A stretch of DNA of 64,000 bases from Fremontodendron californicum (GCA_030761205.1 JAULJL010000032.1:10359134-10423133); one strand, 5' to 3'. Numbered from the stretch's first letter, positions 24,225 to 37,086 are shown. The notes: a model not told the origin generated them from the letters alone. A program made the numbers and translations.

Positions 24225-25409
24225 GAGGGCGTTTGGTATGATGGAAAGTGATTCGCATGTTTGGTATGCTAAAAACTGCTCACTTTCCTGGGAATATAAC
24301 TTTCCTTGGAGAGTTACTTTCCCACAAGCATTGGAATGTGATTCCCATGAGAAGTGGTGGGAAAGTAACTTTCCCATGTAGTTGGAAAGTTAAAAAAATG
24401 TTAAAGACAACATTATCCTCTTTCTATTTGAGTCAAAATTATCAATTGAAATATTATTTTAAAATATTTCGTACAAATATATATTAATAATAAATATTAC
24501 TGAAATATTTAAATAATATTTAATTTGCATTCTGCTTTTTAATTTTCCAATTACTTGAGAATAACTTCGAAAATTTATTATTAACAAACATTTTTTATCA
24601 TAAAAATAACTCAAATTACCAATTGAAATATTATTTTTAAATATTTAGTATAAATGTTTGTTAATAATAAATATCATTGAAATATTTAAATAATATTTAA
24701 TTTTTATACAACCTTTTAACTTTAAAACTACATGAAAGTAATTTCAAAATTTTATTATTAACAAATATTTTTTATCATAAAAATAACTCAAATTATCAAT
24801 TAAAATATTATTTTTAAATATTTAGTACAAATGTTTGTTAATAATAAATATCATTAAAATATTTAAATAATATTTAATTTGCATATAGTCTTTTAATTTT
24901 TTAACTACATGCGAGTAATTTCAAAATTTATTATTAACAAATATTTTTTATCATAAAAATAACTCAAATTATCAATTAAAATATTATTTTTAAATATTTA
25001 GTACAAATATTTGTTAATAATAAATATCATTAAAATATTAAAATAATATTTAATTTGTATCCAGCCTTTTAATTTTTTAACTACATGAGAGTAATTTCAA
25101 GATTTTATTATTAATAAATATTTTTTATCCTAAAAGTAACTCAATTTAAAATATTATTTTTAAATATTTAGTATAAATATTTGTTAATAATAAATATCAT
25201 TGAAAAATTTTAAAATTAATAAAATTTACATTTTTTTGATAAGGGTAATTTCGAAAATTATCATCACATTCCCAGGATTTTAATTAGCACTATCTCATGT
25301 ATACCAAACACTGGAAAGTTACATTTCCAGGAATCACATTCCCAAGAATCACATTCTCAGGAATCACATTCCATGGAATGTGATTCCTGGGAAGATACCA
25401 AACGCCCCC
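24225..25409. mobile_element. PIF/Harbinger-like non-autonomous element
   Basis: The inverted ends are GAGGGCGTTTGGTAT and its mate ATACCAAACGCCCCC. A TAA target duplication flanks it (24222-24224, 25410-25412). G-rich ends with a TWA target are typical of the Harbinger superfamily. Subterminal GGAATCACATTCC-type repeats near 25315-25390 match inverted copies near 24290-24375. No transposase is present. At 1,185 bp it is long for a MITE because of its internal tandem repeats. Confidence 0.8.
24430..25215. repeat. Tandem repeat of about 177 bp, about 4.5 units
   Basis: The landmark AACTCAAATTATCAATT recurs at about 24432, 24610, 24787, 24963 and 25140, at spacings of 176-178 bp. Each unit contains ATTTAGTACAAATGTTTG, AATAATATTTAATTT and TTATTATTAACAAATATTTT. 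It is about 85% A/T by eye and lies wholly within the Harbinger-like element. Confidence 0.85.
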
Positions 25410-25412
25410 TAA

Positions 25413-25714
25413 ATGTTAAAGATCATAATTGAACTTAGTGATGAAATTGACATTATGTGATAAATGCAATTATTTGGAAACGTTCCAAACTAGAGAGGAT
25501 TGCATGTTTATGCCCCAAGGGTTATAAAACAAACTCTTTTATTTTGGCTTGCAAAAGTTTTTATATTTGGACCATTAGCTATAAGATAATAATAGATTCC
25601 AGTAGTTGTTAAAGTAACAACTGAGCCATACGATTGGAATCTAGGTCTCGTTGTGATCTGAATCCTTGAATAACTTTGATAATGAGATTATCATGAATAT
25701 GACCAAGCATATTT
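25413..25714 (+). other. Family A internal remnant between two insertions
   Basis: A short interior piece between the Harbinger-like and Athila-like insertions. No gene is recognisable. Confidence 0.5.
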
Positions 25715-27230
25715 TGATGCACTCAGAATAGTCTATCTATTAAATCCTTGCACTAAGTATGATCGATGTTTAGTATAGTAGTAAGCAAGGGTCTAATCTA
25801 CAGAGATTGTTCTTAATCCATAAGTTATTGATTTATAACTCTAGCTCTAATATAATTAGGGGGTTTGAATTGTTTTGAAAATTAAATATACAAGAAACAA
25901 ACATTTACAAAAATAATTCAAGATCAAATAAGTAAGAGTATGGTTAAGGGATTATTCTCTACCACTAAACATAATTGAGAATCAATATCAGAATTATCAA
26001 TACTAATTATTTATCAAAACTATCAACCGTAGATAACAACAAGCTCTGCTACCCCGATCCTTCCTTAGTTCGTCGTTAAATAGAACAAGCTCTCAATTTA
26101 ATTTCTAACCATCAAATAACCTAGAATAAACTCTCTAGATTTAACCTGACAACAGCTTTATGATGAGAAAGATAGGTTGATCTAAGCAACAAACATAAAA
26201 GTTCGGATTGTTTAACTTATGTTATGTTCCACATCGCAATCACTGAAAACTCAACCATAATTATTAATCACAAATTGCTACTAATGAATAGGAAATCAAG
26301 ACAATTACATGGATCAAGATTCCTAATCTAGCAATAGATAATTATCAAGATCTATCTAGTTGTACACCTCAACAAATCAAGACAAATAATGATATTTGTT
26401 CAGGGCTTTGAAATCTTAATAATGGAAGAACAAAAGCAATCTTAATAGATAATCAATTAAAGATAATATCTAATAATCAATTACACAACCATGTCTAGGG
26501 CTTTGAAATCACCCTTAACGAAAAGAAAGTTTTAGCCTAGCATAGGCATACATAACATAAACATAAAACTAAAACTAAAAAGAAAATAAGAGAATGGAGA
26601 AGAAGAAGATTAATAATTACCAAAACATGTCCACTTTGTGGCTCCAAAAATGCTATTTATAGAGTTTCAAAACCCTGAGAACAGCTTCTTGCGCACAAGG
26701 AAAATTTGGGCTGTAGATTTTAATTTTGGAAAGTTGCCTAGCGCTACGGCATTGAGCTCTCGGCCTTTTTTGCTGGTTTGGGCGCCGTGGCGCCATGCTC
26801 TCGAAATTTTCTTCTCTACTGTTGCATCTTCTGGCACTTCCTCAACCAATTTGGATGATCATTTCTTATCTGATTTGGGCGAGTCATATATATTGTTAGA
26901 AAGATATTCAAGTTAGATTCAAAAGTCAAGTAGGAAGTTTCTTTGAATAAAGACTTTAACATCATGTTTTCTTAGAAACAAGCTCCGGAGGTCAAATCTG
27001 CCTTCTTGCTTTGCACCAAGAATTTGATCTTTTTGACTTCGACATCTTATTCCATCTTGTGATTGTGATTTTGTAAGCTCTTTAACATCCTAATTGGCAT
27101 GTTTTTACTTCATTCTCCTAAATATACATGAAATTCAAAAACATAACATAAGTAATCAAAATAAGGATAGAAAACATAACGAAAACTAAGAACAGAAAGG
27201 GCATAAAATGTGTAATTTATGAAGTTATCA
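25715..27230 (-). repeat. 3' LTR of the minus-strand Athila-like element
   Basis: 1,516 bp, similar throughout to 31508-32999 with scattered substitutions and small indels (for example an extra block near 26400-26420). Confidence 0.85.
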
Positions 27231-28982
27231 AATACCCCTACACTTAGTTTTTGCTAGTCCTCGAGCAAAAAAAAAAAAAAAAAAAGAAAATCTAATCTAA
27301 TTCACTTTAGGAAATCATGATGGCATTTAGCATGTGGCACAAGCCTTTAAACCTCTAGGTGTCCCTAGTGGACGAGTTTAGTCTCGTGAGGGTTTACCAG
27401 AATGATACCCACAAACATTGAAAACATAATATACTAAAAATAATTACTCCTAATCCTTTCAATGTAAATTAGATAAAATCACTGGATAGGTCTCATAAAC
27501 TAGTCAATAGCTTAAAGAAAATTTCACAAAGAATCATGCTTGTATGTATATGGTTTCAGTTAAGCCAACATTAACACAATACATCTCAATCAAAATAATG
27601 CATATTCAAACTTAATATCAACTTCTCACATGAATTACTCTCATGATTTTCACTCTATATAATGGTGGCAAAGTGTTTACACTCAATCAATCTCAAGAAA
27701 ACAGTCCTACCATATGCTTGCTTGTTCACCTATTCTCCACTATTTAGAACATGCAACTTCATAAATCAAGAGGTCTTTATTCAAGGTTGTAATGGGCTAT
27801 GGGGTAAAGGTAGAAAGAAAAGATGGTAATGGAATCACAAATAATTCTAAAGAACTAGTAAAGCACAAAAATTTAGAGCATATAACATATTGTTGGCTTA
27901 AATCTTCGTTTTCAATATTTAGTACTCCACTAATACTTCATAATTGAATCTCAATGCACCATTCACATCCTTTTTTTTTCCTTTATTTTTTTCTTTGAAA
28001 AACGAGATGCATGATACATCAATGCACACATGTTTCGCATTACTCTTATTATCCACCAAATAACATCCCATAAACAACAAGAATTCCCAAAATTGATTCT
28101 TTTAATCATGAAACTCAATATACATGAACTCCATCAACACATAAGATCTCATAGCATGCTCTACTAATCCCTTAGAATTATGGTAGATTTTTGTTTTTCT
28201 GAGTTGAAGGGTCAAGTAAATGAGTTTCATGAATAAAAAGGCTTATTTAAGCTCAAAGGTCTTTCTAGTAACTAAATGTATTAGGGTATAGGCAAATTGG
28301 GTTTTATGGTATCAATCCTAATGCCTTTATCATATCCATGTTGTCACATGTATCAATATAGTCTCAAACGGTTTAAAGCAAGTTCTAGAGAAATATGTGA
28401 TTATGAGAGCACACAAGAAAAGAAATTGGATTGATATGCATAATGTGTCAATCATATAGGCTCAAAACTCACAAGGATATTTATATAAGTCAATATTAAG
28501 TCTAAACATACTTCTTTCTCAATCAACATATCATATTAATATTGGCTCTTGAATAATAATAATTCAAGCTTAATTCTCATGAAAATTCTTTTCACTAATA
28601 AACTAGTTTTAGACCTACACAGTTCATGTCTCATCATTGCATTGAAAGGAACTAAAACATAGAAATAAACAAAAATATTAATGACTCAAAACAAGGTAAA
28701 CTAAAGCAACCTAAATTAAAATATCACAAGAGGAAATCCTAAATCCTTTCTCCCCATACTTAACTCTTACATTGTCCTCAATGTAAGACTATCACCCCAA
28801 ATGAAAGAATTATGTGCAGGAGAAATGAACTAAAAACAAAATAATAAAAATAACTAAGGAAAACAATAAAAGATAGGATGATGGAGAGTAAGAAGTATCA
28901 AATCTGTTTATTATATGTGCTCTCCATCCATTGGGTTGCCTCCCAATAAGCGCTTGGTTTAGTGTCTTCAGCCTGACTTGGA
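27231..28982 (-). other. Non-coding 3' region of the minus-strand Athila-like element
   Basis: It contains a poly-A run (about 27268-27285 on the plus strand) and a stretch alignable in reverse complement to 44280-45650 of the LOG-bearing element, including the landmark GTCCCTAGTGGACGAGTTTA region near 27360. It also has a perfect short inverted repeat (arms CTTACATTG and CAATGTAAG, loop TCCT, 28766-28787). I see no reading frame of note. Confidence 0.65.
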
Positions 28983-29140
28983 CTCATGCTATCAAGGGTA
29001 AGTTCCAATCAGGTGGTTGCATCATAGGTGCAAAAGTCAAGAGTTCTTTCAATGTCTCAAATGCCTCTTTGCATTTAGAGTTCTCCATTTCAAGGTGCTT
29101 GCTAATGGCTACTTCCAAACTGTCTTTGCCACCTAACTCA
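28983..29140 (-). pseudogene. Reverse transcriptase/RNase H boundary remnant
   Basis: On the minus strand a short open stretch reads EAFETLKELLTFAPMMQPPD and continues WNLPLIA to a stop at 28985-28983. This resembles the end of gypsy reverse transcriptase just before RNase H. It shows that an internal deletion removed the rest of pol. Confidence 0.6.
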
Positions 29141-29207
29141 AAAGCTTGCTACACTAAAGAGTCAAATATATCAATTGTAAAAATAGTATGTAAGTCACTA
29201 GGATACC

Positions 29208-31388
29208 TCATGCCTCAAATATATTATTGAAACGAATCACCTCGCCATCAAATTTCATAGTGAGGGTGCCATCATGAACATCAATCTTGGTCTTGGCTGT
29301 CTTTAAGAATGGTCTTCCTAATAAAATAGGTGTTGGATTGGAAGACATCTTATCTTCTATCTCAAGAACATAAAAATCAACTGGAAAGACCAATTCATTT
29401 ACCTACACAAGAACATCCTTTACAACTCATTTTGGATAAGTATTAGAACGATCAGCGAGTTGTATATTAAACACCACTTTCCTCTAATGGTTATAGTTTC
29501 AAAGAAGCATAAATTGAGTAGCATAAGATTAATAGATGATCCTAAATCTAACATAGCACGTTCAAACCTAGTGTTACCTATTTTACAAGGAATAGTGAAC
29601 ATACCTGGATCCTTGCACTTGGGTAGGAGCTTTCTTTGGAGAACTGCTGAGACATTCTCTCCCACACTTACCTTTTTCATTACCCTTGAGCTTCAGTTTA
29701 GAGGTGCATTATTCTTTCAGAAACTTTGCATAATGGGGCACCTGCTTTATTGCACCTAATAGAGGAATGTTTACCTCTATCTTACGAAAAGTCTCTAAAA
29801 TCTTTTTCTCTTGCTCCTTTTTTTTTGGACTTTGCAAACCTGCATGGAAAAAGTGAAGGAGTAATATAAGAAGGAAGAGAAGGTTTAGGGCTTACCTTAG
29901 CAAATGGTGCATCAGGCTGTGATGATGCATTGATATTTTCTTTCTGTTGAGCACTCTCCTTAGTAGGCACCAAAGGTAGTGCATTAAGTGGTGTCTCGAG
30001 GTTTTTTCCACTTCTTAGAGTTACAACACTTGCATTTTCTCTAGGATTCACTATTGAGAAGATAGCTTTCTTGAATCCTTTGCTTCCAATCGACTCACTG
30101 TTGTTGCCAATTGTCCTATTTGAGTTTCCAAACTCTTGATACTTTCCTTTGTCTCCTGTTGAAATTGCAAAGTATTAGTAGCAAAGGATTTTACAATATC
30201 TTCTAAAGACGTACCTGAGTTTTGAGGTGGTGGCAATTGTTGTCGGGTTTGATATGACTGCTGCATTCTTTGCTGAAAACCCCGATGCTTGATTAGAAAT
30301 GGGTGGAGGAGCAGCTGGTTGTTGATTCCTACATAGTGGAAGTTTGGATAATCCCTCCATCCTGGATATATGTGTTTGAGAATGGATCATACTTACATTG
30401 CTGGCCTGAGAATCCATCCATAGCATTAACTTGTTCATTGTAACCATCTTGAAGCATTGGGCATATATCAGTTGTGTGCCCTATTGTAGAACAGATGCCA
30501 CAGGCTTGAACTTGCTGCAAATTACCTACAACCATTTGTTGCACCAGAGAAGTAAGATGAGAGAGTTGTTGTTCAATAGAAGATGTGCTTACCTTATTTA
30601 CTTTCTTGGGTGGTGGTGGTAGTTCATATCTCATGCGAAATTGTTGGGAATTGGCTGCCATGTTGGAGATGAGAATCATTGCAGCTTCAGGAGTCTTACC
30701 AACTAGAGCTCCTCCACTTGCAGCATCAATCACGTTTCTCTCCATAGGCATGAAACCTTCATAAAGTACTGGATAAGAAGCTATTCACTTATCTGATGAT
30801 GTGGGCAGCTTGCACAAAGCTTCTTGAACTACACCCAATACTCATACAAAGACTCTCCATTATATTGCTGAATCCCCAAATTTCTTTTCTGATGTTGGCA
30901 GCCTTTGATGAAGGAAAATATCTCTCTAGGAACGATCTTTTTATCTCATTCCATGTAGTGATGGTCCCGGATGGTAAATAGTAGAGCCATTCCTTTGTAG
31001 AGTCTGCAAGAGAGAATGGAAAGGCTCTTAACTTGATTTGCTCTTTAGAGATCCTGGTTGAATTCATGCTTAAGCAGGCTACATGGAATTCCTGAAGGTG
31101 CTTGTTTGGATCTTCTCCTGCAAAACCATGAAACGTTGGGAGAAGATGAATCAAGCCAGATTTAAGCTCAAAAGCTACCTCAAGGTTAGGACATTCTATG
31201 CATAATGGTTGTTGATCCAAAACTGGAGTTGCTAATTCCTTAAAAGTTCGGTTATTCAATGCCTTCTCTCCTTGCTCGGATTGAACTGTTTGGGTTAACT
31301 CCTCGTTTGATTTATGGTAAGAAGATGTGAATTCCAAACTGCTCTTAAGCTTCAACTGATTTGTGTCTTCTTTGAGAGTTTGGAACAT
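29208..31388 (-). pseudogene. Athila-type gag-protease, frameshifted
   Basis: The parts appear in order on the minus strand but in changing frames. 31388-30789 is the gag core (GLIHLLPTFHGFAGEDPNKH, then LRAFPFSLADSTKEWL). 30751-30329 has a CCHC knuckle, CGICSTIGHTTDIC. 30266-29782 is a linker with VVTLRSGK. 29680-29420 and 29393-29208 hold the aspartic protease (ERAMLDLGSSINLM, then PILLGRPFLKT). Gag packages the RNA and protease would process the polyprotein. The breaks mean no full protein can be made. Confidence 0.85.
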
Positions 31389-31483
31389 TCACTGAAAAGA
31401 AAACCTGGATAAACAAGAGAAATAAAAATAATTAGAACTAAAAATAAAAATAAACCAAGTAACAAATAAATTAAAGAAAACAA

Positions 31484-31501
31484 TCCCTGGCAATGGCGCC
31501 A
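31484..31501 (-). promoter_or_regulatory. Primer-binding site (tRNA-Asp) of the minus-strand Athila-like element
   Basis: On the minus strand TGGCGCCATTGCCAGGGA is complementary, with two changes, to the 3' end of plant tRNA-Asp. It lies six bases inside the right LTR. Confidence 0.85.
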
Positions 31502-31507
31502 AAAATT

Positions 31508-32999
31508 TGATACACTCAGAATAATGTATCTATTAAATCCTTGCACTAAGTATGATCGATGTTTAGTATAGTAGTAAGTAAGGGTCGAATCCACAGAGAT
31601 TATTCTTAATCTATAAGTTATTGATTTATAATCTAGCTCTAAACTAATTAGGGGGTTGAATTATTTTGAAGATTAAAGAAAACAAGAAACTAAGATTTAA
31701 AGAAATAATTTAAGATCAAATAAGTAAAAGTATGGTTAAGGGGTTATTCTCTACCACTAAACATAATTGAGAATTAATATCAAAATTATCAACACCAATT
31801 ATATATCAAAACTATCAATCATAGATAACAACAAGCTCTGCTACCCCAGTCATTCTTTAGTTCGTCGTTAAATAGAACAAGCTCTCTATTTAATCTCTAA
31901 CCATCAAATAACCTAGAATAAGTTCTCTAGATTTAACCTGACAACAACTTTATGATGAAAAAGATAGGTTGATCTAAGCAGCAAACATACAAGCTCGGAT
32001 TGTTTAACTTATGTTATCTTCCACATCGTAATCACTGAAAACTCAACCATAATCATTAATCACAAATTGCTACTAATGAATAGGAAATCAAGACAATTAT
32101 ATGGATCAAGATTCCTAATCTAGCAATAGATAATTATCAAGATCTATCTAGTTGTACACCTAAACAAATCAAGACAAATATCATGAACAATTTTAATGGA
32201 AGAACATAAGCAATCCTAATAGATAATCAATTAAAGATAATATCTGATAATCAATTACACAACCATGTCTAGGGCTTTGAAATCACCCTTAACCAAAAGA
32301 ATGTTTTAGTCTAGCATAGGCATAGATAACATAAACATAAAACTAAAAAGAAAATAAGAGAATGGAGAAGAAGAAGAAGATTAATAATAACCAAAACATG
32401 TCCACTTTGTGGCTCAAAAGATGCTATTTATATAGTTTCAAAACCCTGAGAACAGCTTCTTGCCGTACAAGAAAATTAGGGCTACAGATTTTAATTTTGG
32501 AAAGTTGCCTAGAGTTGTGGAGCTGGGCTCTCGGCCTTTTTTGCTGGTTTGGGTGCCATGGTGCCATGCTCTCGAAATTTTCTTCTTTGCTATTGCATCT
32601 TCTTGCAATTCTTTAGCCGATTTGCATGAACGTTTCTTATACGATCTAGGCGAGTCATATACCGTTGGAAAGCTATTCAAGTCATCTTCAAAAGTCAAGA
32701 AGGAAGTTTCTTTGAATAAAGAAGTTAACATCATGTTTTCTAAGCAACAAGCTCCAGAGGTCAAATCTGCCTTCTTGCTTTGCACCAAGAATTTGATCTT
32801 TTTGACTTTGACATCTTATTCCATCTTGTGATTGTGATCTGTAAGCTATTTAACATCATAATTGACATTTTTTTTACTTCTTTCTCCTAAATATACTTGA
32901 AATTCAAAAACATAACATGAGTAATCAAAATAAGGATATAAAACATAACGAAAACTAAGAATAGAAAGGGCATAAAATGTGTAATTTATGAACTTATCA
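31508..32999 (-). repeat. 5' LTR of the minus-strand Athila-like element
   Basis: 1,492 bp, TGATACACTC...AACTTATCA on the plus strand, matching 25715-27230. Confidence 0.85.
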
Positions 33000-33052
33000 T
33001 ATTCTCATAAGGCACTTAAGTAATATGATTGTTTCAAGTGTAAGTGGGAGAT

Positions 33053-35433
33053 TGTTGGTATATGCCATAGAGCCAATCAGATTGGGCATGGGATATACAG
33101 TTAATAAAGCAAACCCATTACTATTCTATAGTAATACAAGGTTTTCCTTCATGTTAGTACGACAATAAAGAGTTATTAAGTACTAATCGGATGAAGCCCA
33201 TGGAGCATACTGGCCTTGCAAAGGAATTATAAAGTGTTATAATTGTGAGATCCTTATGCATCAAAGCCTTGTTCCTCAAACTATTCCTGATCATCGTATT
33301 GCCAAGACGGGGCATTGGCAATGCTCAAAGACTAGTATATGTTAAGCCTTCTTACTTATGAAGTAAGCAACCGATCTTATAAGTTGAAGTATGAGGGATA
33401 CTTGGGATAACATATAGGTGCTTATCTATTGAACAAGTTCACTGAACACGGCCCGCTGTGAGAACACCTTTTGGTATTGTCACTCTAGTGCCTATGGAAA
33501 TGTTCTCACATTCCAATCGTGTAAATTAGTCCTCGGACTTGAGATACCTGGTCATCTTTTATGGGGAGTGTAATACTTTAATTCCATCACGAACGGGTCC
33601 CAATAAGGGATGCTTATGGTAAGGTGGTTTAGGGTTTGACATAAACCATAAGAAGATGGATGAGTGATCCAGAGAGGATTCACCACTCCAAGTGACATCG
33701 GAGACATATCTCATCTGTTCTTGGCTTTGGTTAACTTGATAAAGTCTTTGGCCAAAGCATGATGGATATAGGAGAAATTGTTTCTGTAAATTCATAAGGT
33801 TAACCATAGGCTACAAGAACTAATATGGATTGAACATGAGTCGACACTACACCATGATCATGGGCTATCCTGGATATATGGTGGAAAGACCGTATTACAC
33901 TGATATGCTGGTTATTGAAAGGTTTCAATGAGGTCACTTTGACTTCTCAACATTTGGGTGGTCATGATGGGTTGCTAGATCCCGCTCTTGATCTATGAGT
34001 ATAAATTAATGAGAGTAATTTATATGCATTACGAACAAGTTGAGAACCTAATGGGTCACAGACAATAGGACGAATATGTTGGATTAAACTAGGGATTTAG
34101 TTAAGTTGGACTTAATTAAATAAAAGGTTAATATGGAGGAACTAATTGAATAAGATTCAATTAAGGCAGGTTAAGACATAATTTGGATTTATGAAATCCA
34201 AATATAGATGTCTTAACAAGACAATGTGGATAAGCTTGTCTTAAGTAGACTATGTCTAATTGTAGACATGTCTTAAGATAAGTTGTCCTGATCGATAAAT
34301 TTGAGTAGTTCGAAGTGAGAAAAAGTTTCTCATATTTGAAGAGTTTAATTATGAATTAAATTCTACCAACTCATATTTAACTAAGTCGAACTTGGACACT
34401 ATAAGGGATGAACTCGGCCAAGCATACTAAATGCAAGTAGTTGACTAGAGCTTGGTTAGTTAGAAAGGAAGAGATTCCTTTTAAGTGGGAGTTTCATATT
34501 AATGAGAGAATTAATATCATTCCTTTAAGTGTGACAGGCCAAAAAAGTAAATACTATTAAGATGGTATTTATTTTTGGCAATTAAATGGCTTTAATGTGT
34601 TTTCAAAGAAGGAAAGAAAAATAGGTCTACTTTCCTAGGTTAAAAACATATTGTTCGGTTATAGTAAGAGTGGGTAGCTATACAAAGGTTTTAAGAGGCT
34701 TGGAAATGCCATGAATCCTTACTAGGGTAAGAAAAGTCATTTGGCTAAATAAAATATAATGGTAGCTGCAACACTACATGTAGGTCCTCTTCCTGGTTTT
34801 TGCGTGATAACAAAAAGCTAAAAGAAGAATTGTTCTTCAGGAGATTACGCTTAAGTGAAAAACATGGGGATTCTACCTTTGTATATTTTCATGATTTTGA
34901 GAGGATGTTTTACCAGCAAGAGAAAATGGCTTTCTTTATTGAGTAAAATATGTTAATCGGCCATGGGAAAAATATATCTATTTTTGCCTCATCTCCACTG
35001 TTTCTTAGGTTCGATTTTCTTGATCACCAAAACATGAATAGTTCTTGTTAGTTGAGAGAATAAGAAAGTAACCTTTTGATTTTGATCAGGAGATCAGCCT
35101 GCTAGCACAGGTGAATGCCCAAGCCTTGTGAAGGTTCCAACAGCCGTTCGTGTGGATCATCGTTGGAGGCAACACACTTGAGTTGCTTGTGGCTTCGGAG
35201 AGATCGTAAGTAGATCATCGTTGCTGCATTCGTGTTTGGATATGCACACTTGGGATTACGATATCTTGAGTAGGTAAACACTAAATCATATGGGTGATTT
35301 ATTGTTTTATTTGTTTTAAACCAGTGTAAATCGAAATCCATAGATCTTGTGGTATCAGGGCGCTTCTCTGATTTACCTTCCACTGTGTAGTCTTTGATAT
35401 TAATGTATGAGCATGAGCCCGGATTTTCCAACA
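33053..35433 (+). repeat. Family A 3' LTR
   Basis: Starts TGTTGGTATATGCC just after a purine-rich AAGTGGGAGAT tract and ends TTTTCCAACA. At 2,381 bp it is the uninterrupted version of the split 5' LTR. Confidence 0.85.
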
Positions 35434-35438
35434 CTAGT

Positions 35439-37086
35439 CATGTTCTATTGGTTATAATATAAGGTATATGAATATGCATAAGTAATCAAGATAAGATTCA
35501 TCACCTTGAGTGATCGAGAGAATATCCCAATTAGTTTTAATAAGGATTAACTCAAGAAATTTCTAGCTAGAGTGGAATAAAGTTTTGGAGTAGTTCTAAA
35601 CCTTATTCGAAGCATTAAATTGCCTACCCCGAGACTTAAAATGGTTAAACTAATTGAGTAAACACCAACCCATGCTCAAGGTTAAACCAAGATATTATGT
35701 GATGAACCAAATGTTAAAATGAAACCAAATGTAACTAAATGTTAAAATGGAACCAATTTTTTTAGATAATTAAAATGGAATCAATTTTAACTAAATGTTA
35801 AAATAAAACCAAATGTAAAAGCCCAAACAGAACTCTTCTTTTTTATGTGGAAACTCTAACTCAAATTTGGTAGCAGATATCATCAATTTGAAAACACTTT
35901 TTTTGAACTTTTTTATTGCTAAAGAAACTTTGGCATACAGATATCATCAATCTAAAACACTTTTTCTGAACTTTTTTATTGCTAAAGAAACTTGGGCACA
36001 GAAGAAATTATGTTCAATTGCCTATTTCCTAAGGAGAAAAGAATTTTCTTCCAAATGAATAAAGCTATCCCATGACAGAAATGAATCCACACTATCAACC
36101 TGTTGCTTTAGATCAAAGTCTTGTTGAATAAAGGTGGTTCACCTATTGAAGGATTATTGGATATTTCTTCCATTGAGAATGAAGATGTGTGAACCAAATG
36201 TAAAAGCCCAAAAAAAACTCTTTTTTTTTTCAGTGAAAACCATAACTCAACTATTCTTTACAATAGGAACATGACTGATTTGTCTAGTTTTATTAGGAAA
36301 AAAATACGATGAAATGAAAATAATTATATTGAGAAATCAAGTACGGATAGGTTAGTCAAACCTTATGGACCTTTTTTAACAATTGGAGGTCATGACTCTT
36401 TGCTAGATGACAACTTTGATATACAATTATAAGATTGATTAATTAGAGAATTAATGATGAACTCAAATTGTTTGATTCATCTAATATGAATATATTAAGG
36501 ATTACAATATTTATATTTGTTGCCAACATAGTAGGGAACCTAATTAGTGACACACAAATAGAATGTGATTTGTGAAAGATTAAATTGGGCTTGAATTATG
36601 TTCGACTTAATTTAAATTAATTAAAAGTTCAAGAGAAATAGCTAATGCACAAGTCCTACTTGGAATAGGACATGGACAGCTATTTCCCTATATAGGCAAG
36701 GTTGCTCGCCCCTTTCTATGATTGATTCATCATAATTTATTCAGTCTTTAATTGTTGAAACCTTGTGAAAACAAAGAGAGGCAATCGCATATAGTACTAG
36801 CATACTATTTAGCCAACTTGAATCACATCTTTCAAGAAGGCTCTTTGACTCTTTATTCGTGAGGAATATCATTAGAGGCTGGACACTCTAATGGTTTGCT
36901 ACAACCTATTTGATGTTCTTGGAGGAAAAATCTTGTCACACACCAAACCTTGAGGTAAGCTTCTTGCCACTAATTTCTCTTGTGTTGCATAACTTGATCA
37001 ACATTGATCCTATGGTTTGGAAATTAAGTTTAAAATTTTAAAATTTTCTAGTCTTAGCTCTATTTATGCATGACCAATTCCCAATA
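35439..37086 (+). repeat. 3' LTR of the old copia element, second part
   Basis: It resumes the LTR broken at 13695. TCACCTTGAGTGATCGAGAG near 35500 and GAACCTAATTAGTGACACACA near 36537 match family A LTR blocks near 19275 and 19634. It ends about ...TTCCCAATA. Inside, a roughly 65-bp tandem duplication (ATATCATCAAT...TATTGCTAAAGAAACTT, 35875-36000) and a repeated ACCAAATGTAAAAGCCCAAA block (35805, 36190) are local additions. Confidence 0.65.

Larger units (their letters stand above)
25715..32999 (-). mobile_element. Athila-like Ty3/gypsy element, internally deleted, minus orientation
   Basis: LTRs lie at 25715-27230 and 31508-32999, both TGAT...ATCA on the plus strand. The flanks TATTT (25710-25714) and TATTC (33000-33004) are a target duplication with one change. 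Beside the right LTR a tRNA-Asp primer site is read on the minus strand. Gag and protease remnants follow, then only a scrap of the reverse transcriptase/RNase H boundary, then a non-coding 3' region. Primer type, gag and protease place it in the Athila lineage. It lacks most of pol and its gag is frameshifted, so it is dead and was already non-autonomous. Confidence 0.85.
13696..35433 (+). mobile_element. Family A: large copia-type LTR element without pol, with nested insertions
   Basis: The 5' LTR starts TATTGGTATATGCC (canonical TGTTGG altered), the 3' LTR ends TTTTCCAACA, and a perfect 5-bp target duplication CTAGT flanks it (13691-13695, 35434-35438). A primer site TGGTATCAGAACC, complementary to initiator tRNA-Met as in copia elements, follows the 5' LTR at 20977. 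Three insertions lie inside: a solo LTR (13952-18899), a Harbinger-like element (24225-25409) and an Athila-like element (25715-32999). After subtracting them the interior is only about 3.5 kb. It has a gag remnant and no pol, so the element must have moved with enzymes from a relative. Confidence 0.85.

Noticed and set aside
24058..24487. Frames of 79-107 codons around the left end of the Harbinger-like element
   Set aside because: They cross the transposon boundary at 24225 and come from its terminal repeats.
26638..26916. 92-codon frame and its near copy at 32460-32831
   Set aside because: Both lie in the paired LTRs of the Athila-like element. Similarity between them reflects the LTR repeat, not a gene family.
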